This document shows, piece by piece, positions 36,102-48,429 of a DNA stretch of 64,000 nt; the stretch's first letter is position 1; the number at the start of each line of letters is the position of its first letter. A model generated the notes under the pieces. That model was not told the DNA's origin and ran no database searches. It worked only from the letters and a program-made list of their open reading frames with translations. The DNA comes from Hyphochytrium catenoides. Lineage: Eukaryota; Sar; Hyphochytriomycetes; Hyphochytriales; Hyphochytriaceae. The stretch spans positions 17,693 to 81,692 of the forward strand of contig FLMG01000727.1 of NCBI GenBank assembly GCA_900088475.1. The letters are read 5' to 3'. The translations under genes and the position numbers were made by a program.

Positions 36102-38707
36102 CTAGATTTCGTCATCCAAGTCAATCTCGTTGGGGTCATCGGCTGCTTGTACTTGTGAAGCAGTCGGCGCCGAATCTGGAGGAAATATACTTAGAAGTGA
36201 AGAAGTGAACGGGTTTAAGGAAATGGGCCAAGGTGAGTTTCAGGAGAGCTCGGAATATGCCTATTAACAAAGGAGAGGCAGGCAAAAGAAAGAAAAAGAG
36301 GAGAACTATATAAAAGAGAGAACAAGATGAAGTAGCGTTTACCAATCAGTCAGGAAGAGGTCGTGGGAGAGCATGTTACCTTCCTCCAGATCGTCCAGAT
36401 CTATCTCGCAGGGGTCACTAAAAGCTTGGGTGGGAAGGGTGAGACCTCCAACTTCAAATAGCTGGGGAACCAAGCCCCCTGTACCTCCACTTCCTCCTTT
36501 TGCTAAAGTCTTCCCGTACGGAATAGTTATCAGATGTGGTTCTTGGAGACGCTTTAAGAGCTCGTCCGTCTGAGGATTACCCTGCCGATCTGGTTGTCGC
36601 CGTGGGTGAAAGACGTCCCTAGGTTTCCCACACGTTTTTGTGAGGCAAGGTCCAGGTCCAACGAGTAAGTGAAGAGCTCGACCACAGTGAAAAAGGAAGA
36701 CAAGGAAAATCATGGAAATTTTGCCACGACCGACGGAAAGTGAGATTCAGATAAAAGTGAGGACAAAGTACCGAAAGGACAGTACGACGTAAAATTTCTA
36801 AAACGGAACCCATACCCAGCAACGTAATGCTGGACCGTCCTTCCAAAGGGGGGTGGCGACAATAACCCTTCTTCGCTGCTTGATCTCTCTTTCATTCGCC
36901 GGACATGGATCTCTACATCTGGGACTGTCTTGGGAGGTCTGGTTGAGTAGAACGAATAGGTTCCCTTGACAATTCCAAGCCACTCGGGATCTAATGAGAT
37001 CTTGTCCTCTCGAAGTTCGTGACTGTGTGTCTCCCCACGAACTGGAATCTGCACAACTTGGAGGAAGTCCCTACCCGGCAGACACTTATCCAGACTGAGG
37101 AATTTCGTCGTCTATGAACAGGAGAATGGCCGACGGTCAAGCGATTGAAGAGAATAATTGACATATGGAGGATAATATTGGCAACAACGGTCACAGATGA
37201 AAGAGAGCGGTGAGCTGGCGCTTGATATAGGGCAAACCTTCGCATCTCCTTTGCCTTCATGTGGCACGACGGCCACAAACTTGCAATGCATATGAGCGGC
37301 AAACCAATAGCTGGGCTGGGATAAAGGACATGAGTGAATATTGCACCAGAGATCAGTCAAAGTATTGCAATCACTTAATCCAACTGCGCCATCTCAAGAA
37401 CACATAGGTGGGAAGCAAGTAGGATGTAGAATATACAAGAGCAGTATGGGAACTCGATATCGAACTTAGGAGGTCCGTCATCGGGAGGCAGAGCGAGATG
37501 CATATTGATATCGGGTCAGAGCCTTTGAAGCTCGAGGGCCGAACTTTGACTTTGCTTACTTGCAGCTTCGCCAGCAGCGCATCAGTATGTGGGTTGCCCA
37601 ATGCATCCCTCTCTATGTCACTCCTAAATAAGGGAAAAGAAGCGACAACGAGAGAGCGGTGCGGGGACGGGGCAGGTAGAGCCTCGAATTACAAGCTGAA
37701 GCAGTAGGAGAGCACTTCCGGTAAGGGACACCTGAAAAACGGCTTGCGCCGGAGAAGACCTTTTACGTCTCCGTACTTGGTAATCCCAGCTGGCCAATCA
37801 TGCGAGAGGAAGACGTCCAATGGCTCCTTAAACTGTGGGACGCATTGAGTTATGAGGAGAACCAAGGTGACCGAATGAACCAAAGGGACATACAATAGCA
37901 GCGCACTAGGTTAGGTGGTAAGACCATGATGCTGAACGTCAAAGAGATCTCCAGGAGAAGTTGTTCCAAGGAAGAACATGGTGACAGTCTGAGGACTCCT
38001 TAATCTAGTCCCGTCACTGCTAATAGGCTAAGGGAAGTTAAAAGACCTCTCTGTAGTACCTGCATGAGTCTCATCATATCCTGCTCACGGACGTGATATA
38101 CGCTTCTCATGGACGATTCAGTGTATGGCGGTCGCTCATAATGCCCGATATGGTAATGCGCGCTCTTGTATATGCCTAGAGGGCAGTGGATTGTCGAGCC
38201 TCTCAGACAAGAAGCTCTTCTGACAAGAAAGCCTGTCGTACCAGATAGGCCACCAATGCGAATGCCTCCAAAGTTCACGATGCCTGCATAGCCCAAGAAA
38301 TAAATGTTGGGCGCTACCCAGCCACCAAGCGGCAGTTCCTATCAATAACAGTTGGTAAGAATGTCGCGCTTGTCCTGAAGTGTTATGTGGGTTACCTGAA
38401 GGTAGTTTGAAGCCTCATGATTGCCCCCTATAAAGATAGTAGGAATAGGTGCCGTCTTCTCGCCTGAATAGTACTTATAGAAGGTGCCTATCTTTTTATA
38501 CTTAACGGGACAAGCCATACAAGCTAGATCTTCATAGTTTCGTACAGCTTGAAAGTCTCCACAAATAAGGAGAAGATCCACCTTCACCCCTTTCACTTGC
38601 TGGATGTGCAAGATGGTATCATAGATCTCATCCAGCTGGCCATGACAACAACCTTCTACCGCCACATTCAGAACCTTTGGCGGCGGTGTATCCGTAACTG
38701 CCGCCAT
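36102..38707 (-). CDS. DBR1: RNA lariat debranching enzyme
   Basis: Cleaves the 2'-5' phosphodiester bond of intron lariats after splicing, in the nucleus. Exon 1 (38707-about 38400) holds the metallophosphoesterase motifs [28 protein letters not shown] and [11 protein letters not shown]; all expected metal ligands are present. Exon 2 gives [20 protein letters not shown] and RIGGLSG, and after a short intron [17 protein letters not shown] ... RSVYHVRE. Then come [19 protein letters not shown] (about 37830-37770), [15 protein letters not shown], and [17 protein letters not shown] (about 37320-37260) with the last histidines. The C-terminal region, [16 protein letters not shown], contains the DBR1-specific domain. 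The tail ends with two DLDD-type acidic motifs ([10 protein letters not shown] and NEIDLDDEI), the second just before the stop. An intron-rich genome fits the need for this enzyme. Confidence 0.92.
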
Positions 38708-39841
38708 TCTCAGAGACCTCCGTCTGCTTTCACTCTCGTATCTTCACCCTACCCTACTTGTATCTTCAACTCTATCCGCGGCTACTTTTCGAGATCCTCC
38801 CTCAAGGCGCACAGGTTAGGGACGAGTGCAATAGCCCGTCTTCTCGTGTCTCTACCGCCTCGCTTCGTGCTCCGCTTCAGCTCTCTCGTCCTTCAGAAAG
38901 TCGAAGGAACTCCGCTAACGCTGCTTCAGAGCTGCTGTTGTCTTCTCTAGTAGCACTTGTTGGGCCGTTGTTGAGATTCAACGACCGTGAAATAGCCTAA
39001 TGGCAGCGTTAGTCGAGCAAGCACGTAGCCATGGCGTCAACAGGTTCTATGAACATGAAAGGATGATCGAGTCGATCCGATGATGGGGACAAACATTTTT
39101 GCTTTCTCATTCTTCATCGTCAATTAGCCGATCCAGAATAGAGATGGGTAATAGATTCCTTATCCCAGACATATGATATTTGTATCGATAATACTACACT
39201 TGTGTTATCATAACAGCCACAAGAATCTTTATTGTCTCTGTCTCTTTCTGATAAAGAGTCATGCTGCGGTAAGAACCATCACTCAGGCAGTCTTCAGAGA
39301 ACAGCTCAGGGCTGTCAGCTCTCGCTTCAGCACTTATTAGGTTGTTCGGACCAGTATCACAGCCAACGCACCATACCGATGTTCCCCATTGCCTTCACTG
39401 CAACTTGTCTATCTCTGGCTTAAGGTTTTTGTGAGGAAAGTTCGCGCTGGACTCCAGATGTGGTGCAGGACTTGCTGCTATGAGTGGTTGTCAGTCAGGA
39501 GCTTGGTTGGTTGAAGACATGAGGTCATTAGATGCAGTAAAGATGCGGACTGTTGAGCAATAAGAACCCATGGCTGGGCAAATGCTACGGCCTTGAAGAA
39601 CATTTGAGGAATGGTAGATATGCAAGAAAGGTCTGACATCCCTCCCCCGGATGAAATACGTCGTCCTGGTTTGAAATTGATGTTAGCGTAGCGAAGCTCT
39701 CATACGGTGCTACTCTGCAGCACTGGTTACAAGCGGAGACTAAAGCTTTCAATGAGGATTGAGGTCCCAATTAATCAACTGAAAGAATGGATGTTACCTC
39801 TGTACACAGCTAATAAGTGATATTATCGTTATAAAAAAGTG
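38708..39841. other. gene-free stretch upstream of DBR1
   Basis: About 1.1 kb. The first part should carry the DBR1 promoter. The rest becomes A/T-richer, and I see no exon, RNA gene or repeat that I can support. Confidence 0.45.
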
Positions 39842-40183
39842 CTATTGTCGAGACCATTGCCTATTGCTAACTCTAAGAGCTTGAGACCTATCGATGAATA
39901 CCTCTGGGGGAGTATTGTCGTTGATGGCGAAGAAGAGGCTGGACTTCTTTGAGGTGAGAGTGGCACGCAGTAGATCCAGCAGATGAACCCATGTCATCTT
40001 CTTTTTCGATGTATTCTCCTCAAACCAAAGAGAGCAGTTTAGCCCCCATGCATGGAACTCGAAGGCAAGGCTTGAGGGTATAGAAGAGAATTCAGTGCTT
40101 TGGACCCACAAGATGGCCTCATCGGTTGACCGATGTAGGAAGGATGATAGATAGTGAGTCATACCTAGCGTTTTAGCTAACAT
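39842..40183 (-). pseudogene. frameshifted fragment paralogous to the 46.4-48.4 kb gene
   Basis: Encodes LAFEFHAWGLNCSLWFEENT, then TWVHLLDLL and KSSLFFAINDNTPPEV, closely matching the C-terminal exon of the gene at 46449-46720 (AFEFQAWGLNCSLLFENT, TWVHLLDLL, SSLFFAVNQETPTEV). After that point the fragment has lost two bases relative to the other copy, so the conserved ending (IGLKLLELAI) is present in the DNA but in another frame. No upstream exons of the family are recognisable next to it. I read it as a decayed, partial duplicate. Confidence 0.7.
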
Positions 40184-40492
40184 GATAGAGTATATATAAT
40201 GCTGTGAGTACGTGGTGTCGGCAACAAGGGGAAAGGGTAATGAACTCTAACTTTCCTATCATCTTGGATGAGAATCAGCGATGCCTCAATGTCTGCTTGT
40301 CCTACTTGCGATACGAGTTTTGGCTAACAAAGTGAGTGTCTTCAATTCTACTCTCCTCTACTACGGATCCCCTCAACTCGTTGATGGCTCGAGCGGTAGA
40401 GACTGAAGAAGACTTTGACACGGACGAGCCTTCTTTCCGCATTTTGCCAGTCGCAACGCTCTCATCCGTTTGGCCTGGCTCCATGTACAGTT

Positions 40493-40591
40493 GAAGGAGA
40501 AAGCAGGAAGAAGAAGCAGGAGGAAGAAGAAGGAAGAAGAAGGAGAAGGAGGGGGAGAAGAAGAAGAAGAAAATGAAGAGAGACGAGAGCT
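40493..40591. repeat. polypurine GAA/GGA tract
   Basis: About 100 bases of nearly pure purine on the plus strand, mainly GAA, GGA and AGAAG units with a G-run (GGGGG). One frame could be read as a Lys/Glu-rich peptide, but there is no support for coding. Tracts of this type can form triplex structures and vary in length. Confidence 0.9.
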
Positions 40592-41026
40592 ACATACAGA
40601 ATCGTGGACTCTGCATTATTATTACGTTCTCCTCCCCACCATCAGTAGGAAAAGGAAGACGAACCAAATTTCAACTCTTCGGCAATAACGATAGGAGACG
40701 GAAGAGGAGACGAGGAAGAGGGCGTGGCGCCGAGACGATTACTATCATCGCGCTCTATCATCATGCAAGCTAGAGCGTGGTCCAACTGCTGAACACGAAT
40801 ACGCTTCAAGGTCGTCTGTAGTGCCCTCTCTTAGTGATTGAATTGCCATCATAGCTAAGGCTGTAATCTTCTCCTTGAGGAGTAAGACCGAGAAACTCTT
40901 CCATACATCTGAGTATGATGACTGTTCAAAGTGATAGAAAGAAATGTATATTGAGTTTCTTAAATAGCTATCAGCCTGTGTGTTGAGGGGTTTGAAGACG
41001 TTGTTTGCTTATCCAAAAGTCCTTTC

Positions 41027-43259
41027 CTAGTAGACGTCACTGTGTGGTACATGTGGAAGCTTTGAACTCTCGGTCAATGGCGATGATGATATTACCATCA
41101 TGTCGTCACGCAGACCCCTACCAGGCTCACCATCATTTCGAGCATAGGGCACAGTTTCCCACACTGGTTTATCCCCCTTTCTCAAAGTAAGGTGAACATT
41201 ATTATAGGTAGCAGTTAGTCCGTTGAAGGGCGATGGACTAATGCAAACCGCGGCGACGGACTGTGACCGAACCACTGGGAACTCAGTTGTGGTCCTATTT
41301 TGATACATTGTGGCGCCCGAGACCTCAACAAGAACTCTTGCCGTATGGATTGGATCGAGTAACAGCCAATGGCGAAGCCAGTACCTCGCTTTTCCTAATT
41401 TCCAATTACGAGGCAGGCATCCCAGTAGCATGAGAATGAGCCGCGGAAGGACTACGGCCCCAAACAACCCGATGAGACACCACATCGTGATCCAAACCCG
41501 AATGGAGATACCTCCAGCTCAGATGTAATCATCAATACCACCACTGGCAGGAACTACTTGTAGATCTGGAAAGCTAAAATTTCTATCTTCAAAGTACGAT
41601 CCGTCAATGACGGCAAGCACCCTGGCTTCACCGACCCGTCTTTCAATGCTGAACTGATGCCTGAAATGGCTCTCCATAGTCAGTTGACGGTCCGGTAGGA
41701 ATTCCACACCGCCTCGTAGAATAAAGGCATTTCCCCAGACAAGCTGCTGTGTGAACAACTCTTCACCGTCGGCGAATGAAGCTAATCCCATAACGGCCGT
41801 AAGAAGTAACAAGTGGGAATCAGGTTGTATTTGGCCTTTGTCATCCAGGAGATAAGTTCGATTGATGAAGTCTACAATTGAGTCGTCATCGTTGGCTGCC
41901 ATACTCAAGATCGTTCCGTTCGGTAGCTTGGAATGGACAGTATCCCATCCCAAGCAGTATGAAATGCGGATTGAACTTTTCGCGCCAGGTTGATACCTGA
42001 CACCTTCGGGACCACTGAATTCAGCTGCTGTGACACTATAGTTATACATCGGATCATGAAGCGGCAAGGCAGAAAGAGGATTCATAAGAATCATTTGAAT
42101 TCGGCGAGTGTCACTCCGCTGAGAACCGTCGGTTACGTTATCTTTCCAATAAGCATCAATTGGCCGTCCCTGGTTGCCACCTGTCATTCTAGAGTGCGGG
42201 AAGTATTTATTCCCAAAGCTGTGTCTATATAAAAAGGTCGTGAATGGCGTAAATGGCTCATAGGATGATGTGAAGAGCTCGCCCGCCCAGAGAATTCCCA
42301 TCTCGGTGGTCTCATTCGTCAGGGGATTAGAATACTTCCCGTAACGAAAGTGATAAAGAGGATCCATGAACGTGCATTCGCGGCGATGCTCAATCCAGAC
42401 AGGAGATATATTTCGAAGGACTCAAATGACCTTGAAAGCTGCTGTTAAACGTAGCTGAGATTGTAACGTTAAGGATGGGGTGGCAGTGCTTCACGTACGG
42501 TGGACATCCTGACTTCGTTTCGACAGCTATATCGTCATCCAGGGCCCACATCGGGTCTTCCGACTTGGCAATCTTCTGTTGAACCTTTCGGAGCCTCCGA
42601 TTTGATTCGTACACCTCCAAAATCTTTGATAGCGCGCCGGTGCGGTTTTCGTTGTAGGCGATACCCTCTTGGAGTAGTAAACTCAGTGAAGTAGGGTTGG
42701 CAGGAATATATGAATTGGGCAGGAGCATCAGATTTGTGAACTGAGGACCTCCCAGCAAATTTCCTGTCAGCACCATAATTGCACTCATAATTACTGAGGA
42801 CCACATGAAGTAGTTTCCTCCAGAGCAAATGTTGACAAAACCTAGGACAATCTTCCTAGTGTTCTGCATCTCTGAAGTGAGACATACTTCGGCAGGATAG
42901 TCGTGGTAGACTCCGGGACCACTTCTCAAGAAGAGGTAGACCGAGTAAGCAGCTGATATGACTGTCGACAGAAGCTGCAAGGTTAGTGCCACCGCCAAGA
43001 GCGATATGAGGGTAGTAGAGTACGCTATCCATGTCGAATCAGTGATGACAATCGTCCAGGTTTCTTGATACCACTCCATGGTAATGGTTAGTGGTGGCTT
43101 CTTTACCTAGAGATCAACTGGTGGGTAATTGACAGCAAAAAATAAAGGACCCACTGAAATATCTGGAACAATAATAACCAGGATGAATGCCGACCCCAGT
43201 AACAGCTTCAATGTCCAGGCTGAAGATTCATCTGCCTCAAAGAGGGAGAGAAGCTATTT
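41027..43259 (-). pseudogene. decayed multi-pass membrane glycoprotein gene
   Basis: A long coding-like stretch broken in at least three places. Reading on the minus strand: KLLLGSAFILVIIVPDISVG runs into an in-frame TAG (43107-43109). It is followed in the same frame by WYQETWTIVITDSTWIAYST and two or three membrane spans. A frameshift near 42390-42430 separates TFNSSFQGHLS from NISPVWIEHRRECTFMDPLY. An in-frame TGA (41519-41521) separates ASGGIDDYI from AGGISIRVWITMWCLIGLFG, which opens another membrane span. Several N-glycosylation sequons (NETT, NVTD, NYS, NRT) lie between spans. I do not recognise the family with certainty; the layout recalls large fungal-type plasma-membrane proteins of unknown function. 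Absence of introns across 2.2 kb, in an intron-rich window, is notable. Confidence 0.6.
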
Positions 43260-46200
43260 ACCGTGTGCGCATAGCGAAGAAGATCCAGAAATGAGTTGAG
43301 CGCTAACAGTATTGCTTTTCATAGAAGAAAAATAGATGAAAGTGAGTAGTGACTCTTTCAAGGCATAGAACTGAACGAGCTCGTTATGGTCACGCTAGCT
43401 GCATGGATCTCAATGCTGGAGATTGCCGGACAAAGCAAAGTAGCCAGCATGCATTCCAAAAGCAGGCATCCTAGATCCCGTCGACTATCCTCTGTCATTC
43501 TTCCTCTCGCTCATCGTCCCTTGTATGTCTTCTTCTCTTTGAAACGATGAAGTTTTTGCTTGTGGAATGTGGATCCAAGTCCTACAACAGTACTCGTACA
43601 ATAGTAATAGGAGTTCACTACAACTGCATCCAACATTCGCGGCAGGCACAAGACTTTATCAGTCAAGCAAGCCCTGTAACTCTCCTGCTCAACGTGGACT
43701 GTGCCTCGTTTCTTACCTCCCTCTAGAGAATATACTCAGGTCGAAGTAGTAGCTCTATGCCATGAATTCTGGGTGTGATGACTGCCAAGACAGCTTTTAC
43801 TTTTTGTTGGTTTATGAGGACTCATGAAGGCGCCGGGATTAAAACCACTATCCACTGGAGTTCGTTTGCCACAGTTTGTCGACGTTATTTAACCCTCTCG
43901 TCTAATGTCTATAATAAGGCCTTAGATAATAATAAGTCCCATTATTAGGCAGTAATGAGTAGAGTTCTATAGTGTACAAGGCTAGTTCTAACCCTAAATA
44001 ATCATAAAAAGTGGAAGGGTAGAGAAAGGGTGTCATTGAGGTAAAGAACTGCTGTCTCGTAGGACTCTATTTTCTGGTTGCGAGTGAGGTGTGCAAGACC
44101 GTGCAAGACAGGGGATGGTACTTTTGATGAAGGCTAATGGCATACCATTATTACTACTGTAGTATCTGAGCAAGGCGTAAAGATGAGGTACACTGGGAGC
44201 TGCACTAGGAGGTCATGTCTCCGTGAGCGCAGTCGAGTGATAAGCAAGCACAAAGTGCATGTGCTGTTGCCCCTTTACTGGTGTTGCAAGAAGAGCGACC
44301 GAGAGTGTTATCAAAAGCAGCAGTCAGATCCAACCAACATTGTTGGTTCTTGTACAATAGGGTTGCATGACTGGCTGGCTGGACTGCGAAGGATCTGGAA
44401 GACAGAACGCAATCAGCAGAAGAATGACCAACTCCAAGTAATAAGAGGGTGATAATTCTTTCTACCACCTTATACAAGCTTCAAGACTCAAGCTAAGTAG
44501 TAGTTTCCTACTTGTAGCAAACCTAACCAGCTTTTGCCCCGTCGTCTGATCAAGGAGGGAGGTGACCGTAGAACAAGTCTAGAACTCTAGGAACAACAAC
44601 GTTTGTCATCGGAGATTTGTTCGAGGATCCCCGTCTTTTTCTTATTTACTAGTACCACACACCCTTGGATGTGTCCATCACAGACGACTCTGCAGCGATC
44701 CTGAATTCTTCCTTAGGCGGGAGACCGCGCTGGTTGTTCATGTGAGGAAATGAACAATGAGACCAACAACTAGTAGAAAGCACCACGCGGTCGCCTATAG
44801 GGCTGGAGTTTGTCCTACCTACTCTATCCACCTGGGTTCTTTTGGGGTGCTATGCCATGAAGTCTTGATTGTGTTTTCGAACGGCTTGTAAAGCTTCAAC
44901 ATCCTGGTCGCTCTTCACTTGAAGCTTCTCAACATGGGCCTTGAACTCGACTAGTTACTATATTTATATTAGGCCGCCACCGCAGCCTTTTAAGAGGCGA
45001 GTGCGCTTTCGGCAAACGTGTTCTTCCTCAGCACATGAATCCTTCCCTCCTTCTTCTTGTTTTGAAAGAGACTGATAAGCGTCTTGTTGATATATCTCGT
45101 CCTCCTCTTCGCGTTACCCCCACCATTATTACATCTTAGAAAAAATCAACTATGAGAAGAGCCCAAGAATTGGTAGCTCTTTTCTCCTCATCTATCTTCT
45201 CTTCGTCTCTATCGTCCTTCTCTCTCCCTTTACTTCCTTGCTTCCCTCTTATATGATGATACCAATTATAAAGCAGTAGTCCATGATTCGCATCTCTCAC
45301 TGTTTACATAATAACTGAAGTGCTTATCATGCCCCATTATCATGCGCAAATGAGGAACAGCCAGCAAAGCTACATCATGAAAGCGGCGGGGTTGCTGACA
45401 GTAGTGTCATAACAACCGGGTGGCTTCTATACGTTGCGTTTCTGATGAGCAGAATTTTCATCACCTTTAGGAGATAGAAGCTTGATGACTCATGAACAAT
45501 GAAGAACAATTGGTGAGTTTGAAAGCTGACTATGGCAGGTGAACCACGGGCTGATCGAAAGGTCAACAACTACTTATAAATAAGTCTATGTCTGATTGAG
45601 TATATGTTATACAGATGCATACAATTGCCGTCCGACTTTCACCTTGAAGTTGTGACCCACCGTCTTCCCATCATGAATAGATGAGCTCTTCGCGAGCTCT
45701 GACATAGAACCTCCAAGGATGTGACTGCATCGCCACTACGATAAGGTAATTCAGAGCTTTTCGATTCCAGCCTGCACTATTCGTGGCGAAGTTCTGAAGG
45801 TTCTGCTCGCGGACCGGTTCTACCCCTTTTACCTGCTATTCTAAAACTGTCAAGAGGATGAATGATGTTGTCATGGAGTGGGCAAAAGACAGCCCAGGAT
45901 GGTAAGCTCCTCTCGTCACCTCTTCCCCCTTGGTCCTAAACTATCGAACACGGCCAACAAGCCACTCACAACCAATGGTACCCACTGTCACAAACTGAGA
46001 GGTCCAAATTGCATGGGGATCTGTGAGGAACTTGTTAGTGTTCGGCTCTAGGGCAGCATAATAAGGGAGAAAGTGATACGAGAGGATTGTCAGTTTGACA
46101 AGGCAAGATTGACTAATGCTGCCGGTGTACGGTTGTTGTCAGTCAAAGACGCTTTTGAAGCCTTAGAACCTGCTGTAACCTAACTGGGCGTGTATTTAGC

Positions 46201-46448
46201 AAGTATGACGGTGGCCGGACTGTTATCAACAGCTGGTGAATAGCGTTGAGCCATGGTAGGCTAAGGAAGAAATATCGGAATGATCCGTGATAAATAATCT
46301 GCCAATTCTCTGGATTGAAAAGGAGATCCACCAAATTGGCAGGGAAACGTTTCATTACAGCCCTCCTCGACAGCGAAGGGAGTAGAGGTGATTAGAGCTT
46401 TAATACGAATCAACCGTCCAATGGAGAAGTGAAAGAGCAGGACGGCTC
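43260..46448. other. gene-poor, A/T-richer region
   Basis: About 3.2 kb without a supportable gene. Short open frames carry two faint retroelement-like strings on the minus strand (LDLTAAFD near 44370; GDRVVLST near 44790), too short to call an element. No terminal repeats were found by eye. Confidence 0.4.
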
Positions 46449-48429
46449 TTACTTTCTGCTGGGACACAGCTTATCGGAATTGGTGCCAATGTCTATAGCT
46501 AACTCTAAAAGCTTGAGGCCTATCGATGACTTAACTTCTGTCGGTGTTTCTTGATTGACGGCGAAGAAGAGACTAGACTCCTTTGGTGTAAGAGCCTCGA
46601 TGGCAGCCAGTAAATCCAGTAGATGAACCCATGTCAACCTTTTCTTCGAGGTGTTCTCAAACAAGAGAGAGCAGTTTAACCCCCACGCCTGAAATTCGAA
46701 GGCGAGACCTGAAAGGTGGAAACATCAGCCTTTGCACTCACAGGCCTCATGTTGGCCAATGTACCGAGGATGTAGTACCTAGCATTTTAAGCCCCGACAA
46801 CATCTCTACCTCGATAATCGACTCTATTTGTGACTCTTCAGCTGCAACGAAGCTGGCAACTTCGCCTCTTGAGCCTGCCTGAAAGGCTCTAGGAATGCGA
46901 AGCTTGTTCCAGATCTTGATGTGTTCATTCGAGTTTACTGAGCTGTACCATGGCTGGGTCTCCATAATATCAAATATCTGTTCAACGAGAAGGCCGAGGT
47001 GGGAGGAATCGGCAGGTATTGGCCTATCAGGGTCGGAGGCACGGAAACAGCAGTGATGGAGGACAGTACCTTAGCTGCGGGCACTGTTATCCTCTCACCA
47101 CAGAGCTGGCATTTTGCTACGATCTGATCCTCGGTGAAGAGCTTCATCAATGGCCTTGCCAGGACGATCTGAAGTGATTTCCATTGCTTTAAAAGATCCT
47201 CCAACGCTCCAAGTAGTGCATCTCTTTCATCGGGAGAATGGCACTCCAGATCAAAGGCCCTCTCCTTTGTCACTAGAGAAAGGAACTTTCTAAACTTGGA
47301 TGAAGACCTGGGCAAAGAAGTGTTGGTACTCTATCTAGTATCACATTGACCATCAAGCCGGAGGTTTTAAGCGACCACGTACTCTGACAAGGGATGCAAC
47401 GAAGGCCCTTTCTTTACTTTCTGAATGTCTTGCAGTGCGGCACCCTTTATCCTCGTAGGACTGACCCTCGTTATAGGAATATGCAGCGAGCTAATACAAA
47501 GCTGCCAGGACTGTATATTGAGCCACAACAGTCTTTTCTGCGGCAGCCCGCGACGTCCATGCTTGATGACGACTACGCCCGATGTCTAACAATGGACAAG
47601 GATTGACCAGATCAAGGGCGGCCACTTAGCTTGCGGTGAGGGAGTCAGCAACTTCACCCACCTAAACAGCTCACCTTCAGTTGCTTGAGCATTTCTTGGT
47701 GTTTAGGTGTCTCCGACTTGGCAGGGTTACTATAATTGTCAAGCAACGTCGAGTCCCTGCTGCACTTCTCAAGCCGGACGACGTATCTGCAGCCCTTCAG
47801 TTCACAATGTAGTGAATCTCGGCGATCTAGGCGGCTCTGTCTAATGCTAGGCTTCTGCTGATTTAACTCAGACCTACAAGTTATCCTCGGTCAAGGCTAG
47901 CTGAGTTGGTGGCAAGAGTAATAATAGATGCAATAGAGAGCAAAGAAATGCGCCGCAACCTTGGTGTCCTTCTTGTGTTTCTGTTGTTGTTGACTGAGAC
48001 GAAGTCATCCTCCTCCTGTGAGCTATTAGTCCCTGAGAATGAGGAGATCTGCCCCAACCGCAATTGGGACCCCCTTCTTGAAATTGACCGAGATCTCTGC
48101 GTGCGATACCTGATCCTGGCTAGTGCTACTTCCTCCTGACTCACAATCTCGACAGTCTGCTTCCGTTTTTCATTCTCTGGAATATTGTCAGTCATTTGGT
48201 TACGCTCAATATTGCTGAATAATGCAACCATACTACAGAGCATCCAACATCAGAAATAAAGCTTCCTCTTTAGTAAAATCTTCTCCCTACCAGAGCATCC
48301 CATTTGCCGAGGTGATGGCAAAGTGATGAGATCATTATTGGACGAACTCTCGAAGGAATTGGACCGGAAGAGCTTTCGTCCGCCCTCGTTGGGTTTCGGT
48401 GTCTCAGTAGGTGACCTATCCATCGCCAT
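46449..48429 (-). CDS. multi-exon protein with PH-like segment, family of the 39.8 kb fragment
   Basis: Function unknown. The start MAMDRSPTETPKPNEGG (48429) leads to a Ser-rich leader and a GGTAGGG donor. A second exon (about 48220-47880) is polar and Arg/Ser-rich (RYRTQRSRSISRRGSQLRLG). A third reads ELKGCRYVVRLEKCSRDSTL ... HQEMLKQLK. A fourth (about 47315-47000) contains LVTKERAFDLECHSPDERDA then LLGALEDLLKQWK, the typical end of a PH-like fold, followed by a possible CxxC (KCQLCGERI). The next exon is hydrophilic (VASFVAAEESQIESIIEVEM), and the last (about 46720-46449) holds AFEFQAWGLNCSLLFENT and LLELAIDIGTNSDK. The intact last exon is the one duplicated and frameshifted at 39842-40183. 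Exon borders are partly approximate. Confidence 0.5.

Noticed and set aside
40470-40773. Lys/Glu/Arg-rich open frames on the plus strand
   Set aside because: Direct translation of the polypurine GAA tract; no other coding signal.
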